Shown piece after piece: positions 1-7,181 of a stretch of DNA of 64,000 bases (its first letter is position 1; the number at the start of each line of letters is the position of its first letter). The DNA is taken from assembly GCA_011192155.1 (NCBI GenBank), contig DUEK01000012.1:1-64000 (forward strand), given 5' to 3'. A model generated the notes under the pieces. The model made no database searches. It had not been told where the DNA came from and worked only from the letters and a program-made list of their open reading frames with translations. Origin of the DNA: Thermoflexia bacterium (GTDB lineage Bacteria; Chloroflexota; Anaerolineae; B4-G1). A program made the position numbers and the translations under genes.

Positions 1-121
1 CAAAAAGGGCAAAAGAAAAGCCAAGAAAATAAAAAAGAGCAAGGGAACAAAGAAAGCCAAGAAGAAAAAAGGGAAAGCCAGAAAGAAAAAAGCCAAAAAG
101 GCAAAGAAAACCAAAAAGTAA
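1..121 (+). CDS. Partial CDS: lysine-rich C-terminal tail
   Basis: Reading from base 2, 39 codons stay open to a TAA at 119-121. Almost every residue is Lys, Ala, Gly or Arg (motifs such as KKAKKTKK and KGKARKKKAKK). The start lies outside the window. Such tails occur on histone-H1-like or HU-like nucleoid proteins and on some RNA-binding proteins and helicases, where they bind nucleic acid non-specifically. No folded domain is visible, so the family cannot be named. An A-rich non-coding stretch is the alternative, but the clean stop and the almost exclusive use of basic and small residues favour a real C-terminus. Confidence 0.55.
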   Translation, partial: KKGKRKAKKIKKSKGTKKAKKKKGKARKKKAKKAKKTKK

Positions 122-212
122 CCACCCAGTTATTGAGCTGCTGGCAGATAACAGGGCCGCCACCCATTTCTGAGTCATCCCGAGACGTTAAATCGTGAAA
201 CTGGAGGTACAC

Positions 213-1302
213 GTGGAAGAACTTGCCAACCGATTGACAACCCTTAACCAAAAACTGGATCACATCCGGGAGCGTCTTTGACCTGGCCAACAAAGAGCGA
301 AAAATCATCAAACTGGAAAAGCGGGCCAGCGCCCCGGACTTTTGGAACGACACCGAGACAGCTCAAGCGGCGATGCGTCGCCTCTCCGGCTTGCAAGAAG
401 AAGTAGAACGTTGGAACCTGTTAGCGCAACAGGTGCAAGATACGTTAGAACTCGTTACGCTGGAAGACGAAAGCCTGGGAGAGGAACTGGCCGCCGAGAC
501 GGACGCGCTGGAGCAGGAAATCGAACGACTTGAGTTCCATCTGCTCCTCTCTGGCCCCCACGATAGAGGCGACGCCATCCTGGCCATTCACGCTGGGGCC
601 GGCGGCACCGACGCCCAGGATTTTTCCGAGATGCTGTTGCGCATGTACCTGCGCTGGGCCGAGTCGCGCGGGTACTCTGCCAAAGTGGTGGACCGGCTGC
701 CCGGCGAGGAAGCCGGCATCAAGCGAGCTATGGTCACTATCTCTGGCGCTTATGCCTACGGCTACGCCCGCGCCGAACGAGGAGTACACCGTTTGGTGCG
801 GCTCTCCCCTTTCGACGCCAACCACCGCCGCCACACCTCCTTTGCCTTGATCGAAGCCTGGCCCGATCTCAGCGACGACATCTCGGTGACAATTGATCCC
901 AACGATCTGCAGGTTGATACCTTCCGCGCCTCGTCGGCCGGCGGTCAGCACATGCAGAAAAACGAGACGGCGGTGCGCATAACCCACATCCCCACCGAAA
1001 TCGTCGTCTCCTGCCAGAACGAGCGCTCGCAGACCCAGAATCGAGAACTGGCGATGCGCGTGTTGCGGGCACGGCTGATCCAACTGGGAGAGGAAAAACG
1101 GCGCGCAGAGATCGCTGAACTGAAGGGGGAGCACATGGACGCCGGCTGGGGCAATCAGATTCGCTCCTACGTGCTGCATCCCTACCAGATGGTCAAAGAC
1201 CACCGCACCAACCACGAGACCGGCAACATACAGGCCGTGCTCGATGGGCGACTGGACGATTTTATAGAAGCCTATTTACGTTTTACGATGAGAGCCGGAT
1301 AA
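213..1302 (+). CDS. prfB: Peptide chain release factor 2 (programmed +1 frameshift)
   Basis: RF2 releases the finished peptide at UGA and UAA codons. The ORF track begins at 373, but the real gene starts earlier, at GTG 213, with GGAGG five bases upstream. Twenty-two codons lead to an in-frame TGA at 279-281 within CTTTGAC, and reading continues in the +1 frame from GAC 280 to the stop at 1302. That gives about 362 residues, the normal RF2 length. The SPF codon-recognition tripeptide (RLSPFDA) and the catalytic GGQ (SAGGQHMQ) are both present. The internal stop is the known RF2 autoregulation: low RF2 lets the ribosome shift frame. Identification is very secure. A coiled-coil protein gene follows after a short gap. 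Confidence 0.97.
268..282 (+). promoter_or_regulatory. RF2 programmed frameshift site
   Basis: The site reads CGG GAG CGT CTT TGA C. The slippery CTT is followed by in-frame TGA and C, and a GGGAG Shine-Dalgarno-like stretch lies three bases before CTT, the same spacing as in the classical E. coli prfB site. The downstream +1 frame is the RF2 body. Confidence 0.95.
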
Positions 1303-1333
1303 TCCGGCGCATAGCCAACTAGGGAGGCAAAAC

Positions 1334-2551
1334 ATGAAAGGCAAAAAATCCTCAAGAAAACCCTCAACGTCTGCGAGAAAGTCATCGACATCACAGCCAA
1401 GAAAATCATCTACCAGGTCACGGAAAAGCAACGTCAGGTCGTCGGCGAAACCCCGCGCTGCCGCCAGCTCAAAAAGGAAAAGTGAAACCCAGACGGCCAG
1501 CAGGCCGGCAGCGTCCAGCTCATCCAGCGAGGAAACTCAGGCCAAACTGGATAGACTCCAGGACCGATTAGGCCGACAGCAAGAGTCATTGCTACTAACC
1601 AGCGTGCAGGATGATCTAGAAGACATCGAGACCGCGCTGGCGGTTCTGCCGGCCGAAATCGAAGAACTGCGCACTCGCGGCTATGTTTTTCGCAGCTTTA
1701 TGGAAAATAAAATCAGCGTGTTGGCGAAAAAGTGGGGAGAGACACGCGACCGCGTATCCCGCGAGGTGGACAAGCGCGTGCGGGAATTGGAACGCGAGAC
1801 CAATGAGGCCGAAAGAGCGATGAGCCAGGCCACGAGTGGCCGCGCCGCCCAGATCGCGCGCGCCGACTCTGCTATTGATACACTCGAGCGCAAGGTGAGC
1901 GCGGCCCACTCGGCGGCCCATGCGATGTACGATACACTCCAGAAAAACGTGCGTCAGACCCAGTCCCAGGTCAAAGAAATCCGCTGGCTGCTCGACCAGG
2001 TGGACGAGGCCAGCTTCCAACTTCACCCAGGCGAGGATCCCGTAGCGGTTTGCAAGGCCCAATATATGGAGAGAGAGGATGAAGGGCCAGAGGGCTTGCT
2101 CTATCTCACCGACGCCCGGCTGCTCTTTGAGCAAAAAGAGGAGATAGCCACCAAAAAGATACTCTTTATCACCACCGAAAAGGAAACCGTACAAGAATTC
2201 ATCTTTGATGTTTCTATTGGCCAGGTAGACGAGGTCAAGGCCAGTGATGAGAAAAAATTCCTGAAGCGCAAAGAGATGTTGAAACTGCTCTTTGCGCCCG
2301 AGGCCGATCTAAGCGGGGCCACGTTGCGCCTGATTGACGCTCAAAACGAAGAATGGGCCAAGCTGATTGGGCGAGTCAAGTCCGGCGAGATTGCCAAGGA
2401 ACGCACGCAGCCGAAGGACGAGGCGGTAGTAGAAGCCGCCCGCACCGCTCCCACCAAGTGCCCAACCTGCGGAGGGACACTCGACGCCGAGATCGTGCGC
2501 GGCATGCAAGAAATCACCTGCGAATACTGCGGATCGGTAATCCGTTTGTAG
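1334..2551 (+). CDS. Coiled-coil protein with PH/GRAM-like region and C-terminal zinc ribbon
   Basis: I do not recognise a named family. About 405 residues fall into four parts: a Ser/Lys/Arg-rich tail (1-55); a long charged helical, probably coiled-coil region (65-215) with many Glu, Arg and Gln; a beta-rich segment around 225-345 (GLLYLTDARLLF) resembling bacterial GRAM/PH-like lipid- or protein-binding folds; and a zinc ribbon with Cys 376, 379, 396 and 399 (CPTCGG and CEYCGS). There is no signal peptide or membrane helix, so it is cytoplasmic. GGGAGG lies just upstream of ATG 1334. The gene sits between prfB and tilS on the same strand with short gaps and may be co-transcribed. The basic N-terminus suggests nucleic-acid or membrane contact, which is inference. 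Confidence 0.75.
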   Translation: MKGKKSSRKPSTSARKSSTSQPRKSSTRSRKSNVRSSAKPRAAASSKRKSETQTASRPAASSSSSEETQAKLDRLQDRLGRQQESLLLTSVQDDLEDIETALAVLPAEIEELRTRGYVFRSFMENKISVLAKKWGETRDRVSREVDKRVRELERETNEAERAMSQATSGRAAQIARADSAIDTLERKVSAAHSAAHAMYDTLQKNVRQTQSQVKEIRWLLDQVDEASFQLHPGEDPVAVCKAQYMEREDEGPEGLLYLTDARLLFEQKEEIATKKILFITTEKETVQEFIFDVSIGQVDEVKASDEKKFLKRKEMLKLLFAPEADLSGATLRLIDAQNEEWAKLIGRVKSGEIAKERTQPKDEAVVEAARTAPTKCPTCGGTLDAEIVRGMQEITCEYCGSVIRL

Positions 2552-2572
2552 TGAAAGTGGACAAGTGAGCAA

Positions 2573-4057
2573 GTGACCGATATTCTGAAACGAGTCCGGC
2601 GCATAATTGAGGCCCACGGCCTGCTCGCGCCCGGCGACGGGATAATCGTCGGCGTCTCTGGCGGGCCAGATTCAGTTTGCCTGCTGCACGTGCTGTTGCG
2701 CTTGCGCGAGGAGTACGATCTGCGCTTACACGTAGCCCACCTAAATCACGGCGCGCGCGGAGCCGAGGCCAACGCTGACGCCGACTTTGTGGCCGCGCTC
2801 GCCGCCGAGTGGGGGTTGCCGGTCACAATCGAGAAACAAGACGTACCGGCGCTGGCAGCCAAACAGAAGATGGCCTTTGAGGAAGCAGCCCGGCGCGCGC
2901 GCTACACATTCCTGGCCCAAGCGGCAAAAAAGATCGGCGCATCCAAAATCGCGGTAGGCCACAACGGCGACGACCAGGCCGAGACGGTACTGATGCACTT
3001 TTTGCGTGGCGCGGGCTTGGCCGGCTTGCGCGGTATGCTGCCCGCCACACCCATCACAGACTATCGCTTGCTCGAACCCTTTTCCCCAACCCCAAACTCC
3101 GAACTCGAAACTCTAACAATCATCCGCCCCCTCTTGGCAATCCCCCGCGCCGCCATCGAAGCCTACTGCGCCCGTCAGAATCTCACGCCGCGCTTTGACC
3201 GCTCTAACCTGGACACTGCCTACTTTCGCAACCGCTTACGCCACGAACTGCTGCCGCTGCTGGAGGAGTATAACCCCAACATTCGCGCCCGGCTGCGCCA
3301 CACCGCCAGCGTTGTCGCCGCCGATTACGAATTACTGTCCCAACTGCGAGAGCAGGCGTGGGCCGAGACGGTACGAGAGAAACGAGATGCAGCCATCATC
3401 TTTGATCGAGATGCCTGGCGCGCACTGCCAGTGGCCCTACAACGCGCCGCGCTGCGCCGGGCAGCCTATCGTCTGCGCAGAACGCTGCGCGACGTGAACT
3501 TTGTCCATGTGGAGCACGCCCGACAGGTGGGATTGCGAGGAGAGACCGGCGCCCAGGCCGCGCTGCCGATGGGGTTGGCGCTCACCGTGAGCTACGATAC
3601 ACTGACCATGAGCGACGCCGGCGACGCCGGCCCTCCGCCGGATGAGCCGCTGCTGTGGAGCGAGGAACTTTTGCCAGTGCAATTGCCAGGCGCAACGCCG
3701 CTCCCGCAGTCTCAATGGACGCTGAGAGCTAATAATCTAGAGAAATGGGACGCAGCTCAAATCGCCGCCAACGCTGATCCGTGGACGGCCTACCTCGACG
3801 CGGGCGCGCTGACCGAGCCGCTGGCGCTGCGGCCCCGCCGCCGCGGAGATCGCTTCCGGCCTCTGGGAATGGGCGGGCACAGCGTCAAACTGAGCGCGTT
3901 CCTGACCAATCTCAAAATCCCACGCGCCTGGCGCGACCACGTTCCTCTACTTGTGGCGGGTGATGAAATCGTGTGGGTGTGCGGCCGGCGCATCGGAAAA
4001 GATGTCGCCATCGGGCCAAGCACCCAGCGAGTGGCGCGGCTGCGATTCGGGCAGTAG
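2573..4057 (+). CDS. tilS: tRNA(Ile)-lysidine synthase
   Basis: TilS attaches lysine to C34 of the CAU-anticodon tRNA-Ile using ATP, so that the tRNA reads AUA instead of AUG. The PP-loop signature SGGPDS is at residues 29-34, followed by the family pattern HLNHGARGAEA and then HNGDDQAETVLMHFLRGAG. The C-terminal substrate-binding domain is present (RRRGDRFRPLGMGG, then KLSAFLTNLKIPRAWR). The length of 494 residues is usual for long-form TilS. GTG 2573 is the first start in an ORF open only from 2555, so the start is well constrained although the ribosome site is weak. The gene is essential in most bacteria. It closes the prfB-side gene group and is followed by a repeat-filled gap. Confidence 0.95.
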   Translation: MTDILKRVRRIIEAHGLLAPGDGIIVGVSGGPDSVCLLHVLLRLREEYDLRLHVAHLNHGARGAEANADADFVAALAAEWGLPVTIEKQDVPALAAKQKMAFEEAARRARYTFLAQAAKKIGASKIAVGHNGDDQAETVLMHFLRGAGLAGLRGMLPATPITDYRLLEPFSPTPNSELETLTIIRPLLAIPRAAIEAYCARQNLTPRFDRSNLDTAYFRNRLRHELLPLLEEYNPNIRARLRHTASVVAADYELLSQLREQAWAETVREKRDAAIIFDRDAWRALPVALQRAALRRAAYRLRRTLRDVNFVHVEHARQVGLRGETGAQAALPMGLALTVSYDTLTMSDAGDAGPPPDEPLLWSEELLPVQLPGATPLPQSQWTLRANNLEKWDAAQIAANADPWTAYLDAGALTEPLALRPRRRGDRFRPLGMGGHSVKLSAFLTNLKIPRAWRDHVPLLVAGDEIVWVCGRRIGKDVAIGPSTQRVARLRFGQ

Positions 4058-4111
4058 AGCAAGGGCAAGTTGGCAACTTGCCCTATGCAAGAAAAATCCG
4101 TTGCTTTCTCG

Positions 4112-4408
4112 ATTCGTTCCTTTCTCAATTCGTAACTGCTCAGCCAGATAGTCATTACACAGAGTTACACAGAGAAAGCGGATAAACAGCATCCGACAGA
4201 GAATTACAGAGAGATATGTGCTTACGTCCGCCCAGAGGCGGGCGTCCGCCCAGAGGCGGGTAAGCAATGTATTCTGTGCTAAAAATGGATACGACAGGCA
4301 AGCTTTTCTCTTTTTCCTTTGTGAAACTCTGTCTGTTCTCTGTGCATCTCGGTGTTCCTGGTTATGCCTGAGCAGTTACCTCAATTCGTTCCTTTCTCAA
4401 TTCGTTCT
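4112..4408 (+). repeat. 16-bp direct repeats (ATTCGTTCCTTTCTCA) split by a MITE
   Basis: The unit ATTCGTTCCTTTCTCA occurs at 4112-4127 and again at 4384-4399, followed by a partial unit to 4408 and preceded by a partial unit (CTTTCTCG). Removing the 248-bp element at 4132-4379 and one copy of its target duplication restores an uninterrupted tandem array. Related single copies lie in the hisS leader (about 20706-20727) and at the end of the sigma factor gene (about 62553-62574). Confidence 0.8.
4132..4379 (+). mobile_element. MITE-like element, family A (GTAACTGCTCAG ends), copy 1
   Basis: The element begins GTAACTGCTCAG and ends CTGAGCAGTTAC, terminal inverted repeats of 12 bp. It is flanked by a perfect 8-bp direct repeat, CTCAATTC (4124-4131 and 4380-4387). 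Inside are ACACAGAG-type short repeats and two 18-bp units (CGTCCGCCCAGAGGCGGG). It shares this layout with the copies at 11977 and 21191 but lies in the opposite orientation. It has no transposase, so it must have been moved by an enzyme encoded elsewhere. The ORFs over it are repeat-derived. With its flanking repeats it fills most of the gap between tilS and the next gene. Confidence 0.9.
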
Positions 4409-4423
4409 AGTGTTGGAGGAAAT

Positions 4424-5464
4424 ATGTTAAATGACAGTGGCTTGAGCAATAGAGCGCGCGCGATCCTATTCTGGTTTACCATCGCTATGATCGTCATCGT
4501 TGCTATCGCGGCGATCGTCACCATCCTGCGGGCCTGTAACAGTGTCTTGTCGCCGCCAGAGATTCCGCTGACCATCAGCCCCGGCGAGATCAGCCTGTGC
4601 CCTGGCGAGCAGCGCCAGTTCACCAGTGGGGATAACGTGGAGGTCACGTGGGGTGCCACGGGAGGCATGATGAGCGATAGCATCTTTACCGCTGGCGACA
4701 CCCCCGGCGACTATACGGTCACAGCGACCGCTGTTGATACAGAACAAAAAGCCGAGGCCATTGTACACGTCGTAGCCTGCACGCCGCCTCCCACGCTCGA
4801 ACCATCTCCCGCGCCCGCCCCAACCGACACGCCGACACCGGAGGCCATTGCCCTGCCGCCCACCGATCCCCAGGGCGACGTGGGCGCTTACGAAAACGGT
4901 GCGCCGGTCGAAGGAGTTCCTGCCGGCTTGGATATCAGCTCTGCCAGCCTCAATCCCGACGCGCGTGTGGCGCTTCAACCTACCGAAGGGACGCCGGCAG
5001 AACTGACCGGCTGGGTCGCCGACGGGGAGATACTGCTGTGGATCGCGCTCCACACACCGATCCCTGATCCGCCGCCAGTGTATATGAACTGGCTCTTTTC
5101 GCTGGATGTGGACGGAAACACAGCCACGGGCCGCCCGGCCGGCAGCCGCCGCATCAACCCCGACCTGGGCGACGAGGCCGTGATAGGCGTCAGTTACGAC
5201 CCCGCCACAGGCTCCTACGAGCCGTACTTTCTCATCTGGGATGCAGGGCAAGGAAACTGGGTCTCTGGGCCTGAGGGTATACGTTACTACTTGAGCGATT
5301 CGCGCACGGTGGTCGCGCTGGCCCTGCCGCTGGAGACGCTCACCCAGTCGGCGGCGCAAACCTCCGGCGTGACGCTTGTGCTCGAAGCTGTAAAAGGCCG
5401 GGCAGCAGCGGATTCTTACGCGGGCGAGCAGCGGGTGATAGACTTTTATCCCGCTTTGCCGTAA
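4424..5464 (+). CDS. Membrane-anchored surface protein with Ig-like and C-terminal beta domain
   Basis: Not a named family. I start it at ATG 4424, which has GGAGG at the right distance, rather than at 4352 inside the repeat element. Of about 346 residues, 10-40 form one hydrophobic helix (ILFWFTIAMIVIVAIAAIVTIL), a signal anchor. A short Ig-like region follows (ISPGEISLCPGEQRQFT... WGATGG), then a Pro/Thr-rich linker (APAPTDTPTPEA), then a roughly 180-residue beta-rich domain containing SLDVDGNTATGRP, which may bind calcium or sugar. The architecture implies export with the C-terminus outside. The next gene starts after a perfect hairpin and may be read from the same transcript. Confidence 0.75.
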   Translation: MLNDSGLSNRARAILFWFTIAMIVIVAIAAIVTILRACNSVLSPPEIPLTISPGEISLCPGEQRQFTSGDNVEVTWGATGGMMSDSIFTAGDTPGDYTVTATAVDTEQKAEAIVHVVACTPPPTLEPSPAPAPTDTPTPEAIALPPTDPQGDVGAYENGAPVEGVPAGLDISSASLNPDARVALQPTEGTPAELTGWVADGEILLWIALHTPIPDPPPVYMNWLFSLDVDGNTATGRPAGSRRINPDLGDEAVIGVSYDPATGSYEPYFLIWDAGQGNWVSGPEGIRYYLSDSRTVVALALPLETLTQSAAQTSGVTLVLEAVKGRAAADSYAGEQRVIDFYPALP

Positions 5465-5468
5465 TTCA

Positions 5469-5502
5469 AGACCTCAAAGGTTTCTGAAAACCTTTGAGGT
5501 CT
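5469..5502 (+). repeat. Perfect 15-bp hairpin (TTTCNGAAA class)
   Basis: AGACCTCAAAGGTTT pairs perfectly with AAACCTTTGAGGTCT around a CTGA loop. No T-run follows, so it is not a standard terminator here. It belongs to the same hairpin class as those at 34138, 49020 and 59249. It lies 22 bases before the next start codon and could modulate read-through or mRNA stability. Confidence 0.8.
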
Positions 5503-5524
5503 CCCCAGTGCAAGGAGCAGATCA

Positions 5525-5794
5525 ATGGGACTGATGGACAAACTACGCCAGGGCGTCGTCGAGGTAGCCGAGGAGGCGGAGAAGGCGGCCCGCATCGGGC
5601 GGCTCAGCACCGAGATCATTGGCTTCAAAGAGCAAAAAGGACGCATCTTTCGCGAGATCGGCCAGCGCGTCATAGCTGTCTACGCCGAGGGCGGGCGCAC
5701 CGATCCGGACTTTGCCAGCGAGTGGGAAAATATCCAAGAATTGGACGCCGAGATTGCTCAGCGAGAAGCAGATATCAAGGGGACGAAAGCGTGA
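5525..5794 (+). CDS. Small helical protein, unknown function
   Basis: An 89-residue protein starting at ATG 5525 with AAGGAG upstream. The sequence is almost wholly helical and charged, with heptad-like spacing (LSTEIIGFKEQKGRIFREIGQRVIAVYAEGG, then EWENIQELDAEIAQREADIKG), so a short coiled coil or helical hairpin is likely. No cysteine, signal peptide or membrane helix is present. I do not recognise the family. It follows the surface-protein gene on the same strand and is followed by a strong hairpin, then by rocD running toward it, so it probably ends a transcript. Confidence 0.7.
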   Translation: MGLMDKLRQGVVEVAEEAEKAARIGRLSTEIIGFKEQKGRIFREIGQRVIAVYAEGGRTDPDFASEWENIQELDAEIAQREADIKGTKA

Positions 5795-5797
5795 GCA

Positions 5798-5830
5798 AGG
5801 TGCGACGCACTTTGGAAGTGCGTCGCACCT
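5798..5830. terminator. Bidirectional hairpin between convergent genes
   Basis: AGGTGCGACGCACTT pairs perfectly over 15 bp with AAGTGCGTCGCACCT around a TGG loop. It sits between the convergent small ORF and rocD, the expected position for a two-way transcription stop. There is no long T-run on either strand, so termination strength is uncertain. Confidence 0.6.
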
Positions 5831-5836
5831 CAAAGA

Positions 5837-7048
5837 CTAGGCCATCGTCAAGACCTCAGCCACTTGCTCCACCGCCCAGTCAATCTGCTCGCGGGTGATG
5901 ACCAGCGGCGGGGCCAGGCGGATGATATGTTCGTGGGTTTCTTTGGCCAGCACGCCTCGCTCTTGTAGCGCCTCGCAGAAACGGCGCGCGCCGCCGGCCT
6001 CCCGTTTGAGTACGATGCCGACGAACAGCCCCTTGCCACGGACGAGTTTCACGTACTGGCTCTTGATCTCTCTCAGGCGAGCCATCAGGTAATCGCCCAG
6101 TTCGGCCGCGCGCTCGCAGAGGTTTTCGTCCTGGATGACGCGCAGCGATTCCCGCGCCACCGCGCAGGCCAGTGGGTTGCCGCCAAAGGTCGAGCCGTGG
6201 TCGCCGGGGTCAAAGACTCCCAACACTTCTTTCGATGAAACCACCGCCGAGACCGGGTACATGCCGCCCGATAGCGCCTTGCCCAGCATCACCACGTCTG
6301 GCCGCACGCCCTCGTGCTCACAGGCCAGAAGCTTGCCGGTGCGTCCCAGGCCGCTCTGAATTTCGTCGGCCATCATCAATACGTTGTGCTCGCTGCATAG
6401 CTCGCGCACGCGCTTGAGGTAACCCTTTGGCGGGACGACGACGCCGCCCTCTCCCTGTATCGGTTCGACGATAAAGGCCGCCGTGTTGGGCGTGATGGCC
6501 CGCTCCAGCGCTCCAGCGTCACCGTAGGGAATCAGTTTGAATCCGGGGGTGAAAGGTCCAAAGCCATCGCGATACTGCTCCTCCGGCGAAAAGGTGACGA
6601 TAGAGATGGTGCGCCCGTGAAAGTTGCCAGAGCAGGCGATGATCTCGGCCCGCTCATCCGCCACGCCCTTGACCGTGTAGGCCCACTTGCGGGCTGCCTT
6701 GAGGGCGGTCTCTACCGCCTCCGCGCCCGAGTTCATCGGCAGCATCATCTCGTAGCCGGTCAACTCGCATAATTCCTCTGCCAGCAGGGGCAGTTGATCG
6801 TTGCGAAAGGCGCGCGAGGTGAGAGCCAGTTTTGGTGCTTGCTCCAACATCGCCTGCACGATGCGCGGGTGGCAGTGGCCCTGGTTGACGGCCGAGTATG
6901 CCGCGAGGCAATCCATATACTTGCGCCCCTCCACGTCCCACACCCACACCCCCTCCCCGCGCGCCAGAACGACGTCGAGAGGTTTATAATTATGGGCGTT
7001 GTACTGATCTTCCAGCGTGATGTAATCCTGTGTGCCTAGTTTATTCAC
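5837..7048 (-). CDS. rocD: Ornithine aminotransferase
   Basis: A PLP enzyme that converts ornithine and 2-oxoglutarate to glutamate semialdehyde and glutamate, feeding proline or glutamate metabolism. The 403 residues show the class III aminotransferase pattern: an N-terminal [18 protein letters not shown] typical of ornithine aminotransferase, the PLP-phosphate region [13 protein letters not shown], the ring-stacking Asp in [14 protein letters not shown], and the Schiff-base lysine in MLGKALSGG. The start is GTG 7048 with AAGGAG seven bases upstream. It is divergent from dnaE and convergent with the small helical gene, so it is a single-gene unit. Acetylornithine aminotransferase is the close alternative, but the N-terminal motifs favour RocD. 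Confidence 0.9.
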   Translation of the reverse strand: MNKLGTQDYITLEDQYNAHNYKPLDVVLARGEGVWVWDVEGRKYMDCLAAYSAVNQGHCHPRIVQAMLEQAPKLALTSRAFRNDQLPLLAEELCELTGYEMMLPMNSGAEAVETALKAARKWAYTVKGVADERAEIIACSGNFHGRTISIVTFSPEEQYRDGFGPFTPGFKLIPYGDAGALERAITPNTAAFIVEPIQGEGGVVVPPKGYLKRVRELCSEHNVLMMADEIQSGLGRTGKLLACEHEGVRPDVVMLGKALSGGMYPVSAVVSSKEVLGVFDPGDHGSTFGGNPLACAVARESLRVIQDENLCERAAELGDYLMARLREIKSQYVKLVRGKGLFVGIVLKREAGGARRFCEALQERGVLAKETHEHIIRLAPPLVITREQIDWAVEQVAEVLTMA

Positions 7049-7086
7049 TTTGAGCTCCTTTGCGAATTTACGAATGAGTGAATGTT

Positions 7087-7158
7087 ACCACAACTTGGTA
7101 AATTGGTAAACTGGATGTGAAACGCGGCCGTTACACATTACGTTTTACGCATTACGTT
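7087..7158. repeat. Degenerate 8-bp and 7-bp tandem repeats upstream of dnaE
   Basis: 7092-7114 contains an 8-bp period (AACTTGGTAAATTGGTAAACTGG). 7131-7158 is four 7-bp units: TTACACA, TTACGTT, TTACGCA, TTACGTT. The last units overlap the -35 region of the dnaE promoter. Confidence 0.75.
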
Positions 7159-7172
7159 CCCTATGGTATAAT
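7144..7172 (+). promoter_or_regulatory. dnaE promoter (probably leaderless transcript)
   Basis: TTTACG, a 17-bp spacer and an extended -10 TGGTATAAT (TATAAT at 7167-7172). The dnaE ATG is at 7182, only nine bases after the -10 box, so transcription should begin within about three bases of the start codon. No Shine-Dalgarno sequence can fit. Confidence 0.75.
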
Positions 7173-7181
7173 ACATTCCCG

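Noticed and set aside
2573-2600. Possible alternative tilS start upstream
   Set aside because: A stop at 2552-2554 in the same frame limits the ORF, and GTG 2573 is the first start codon.
4218-4430. Peptide MLTSAQRRASAQRR conserved in three places (4218, 11968, 21152)
   Set aside because: Looks like a conserved small protein family, but conservation comes from the family A MITE DNA with its 18-bp units; no ribosome sites and variable unit number.
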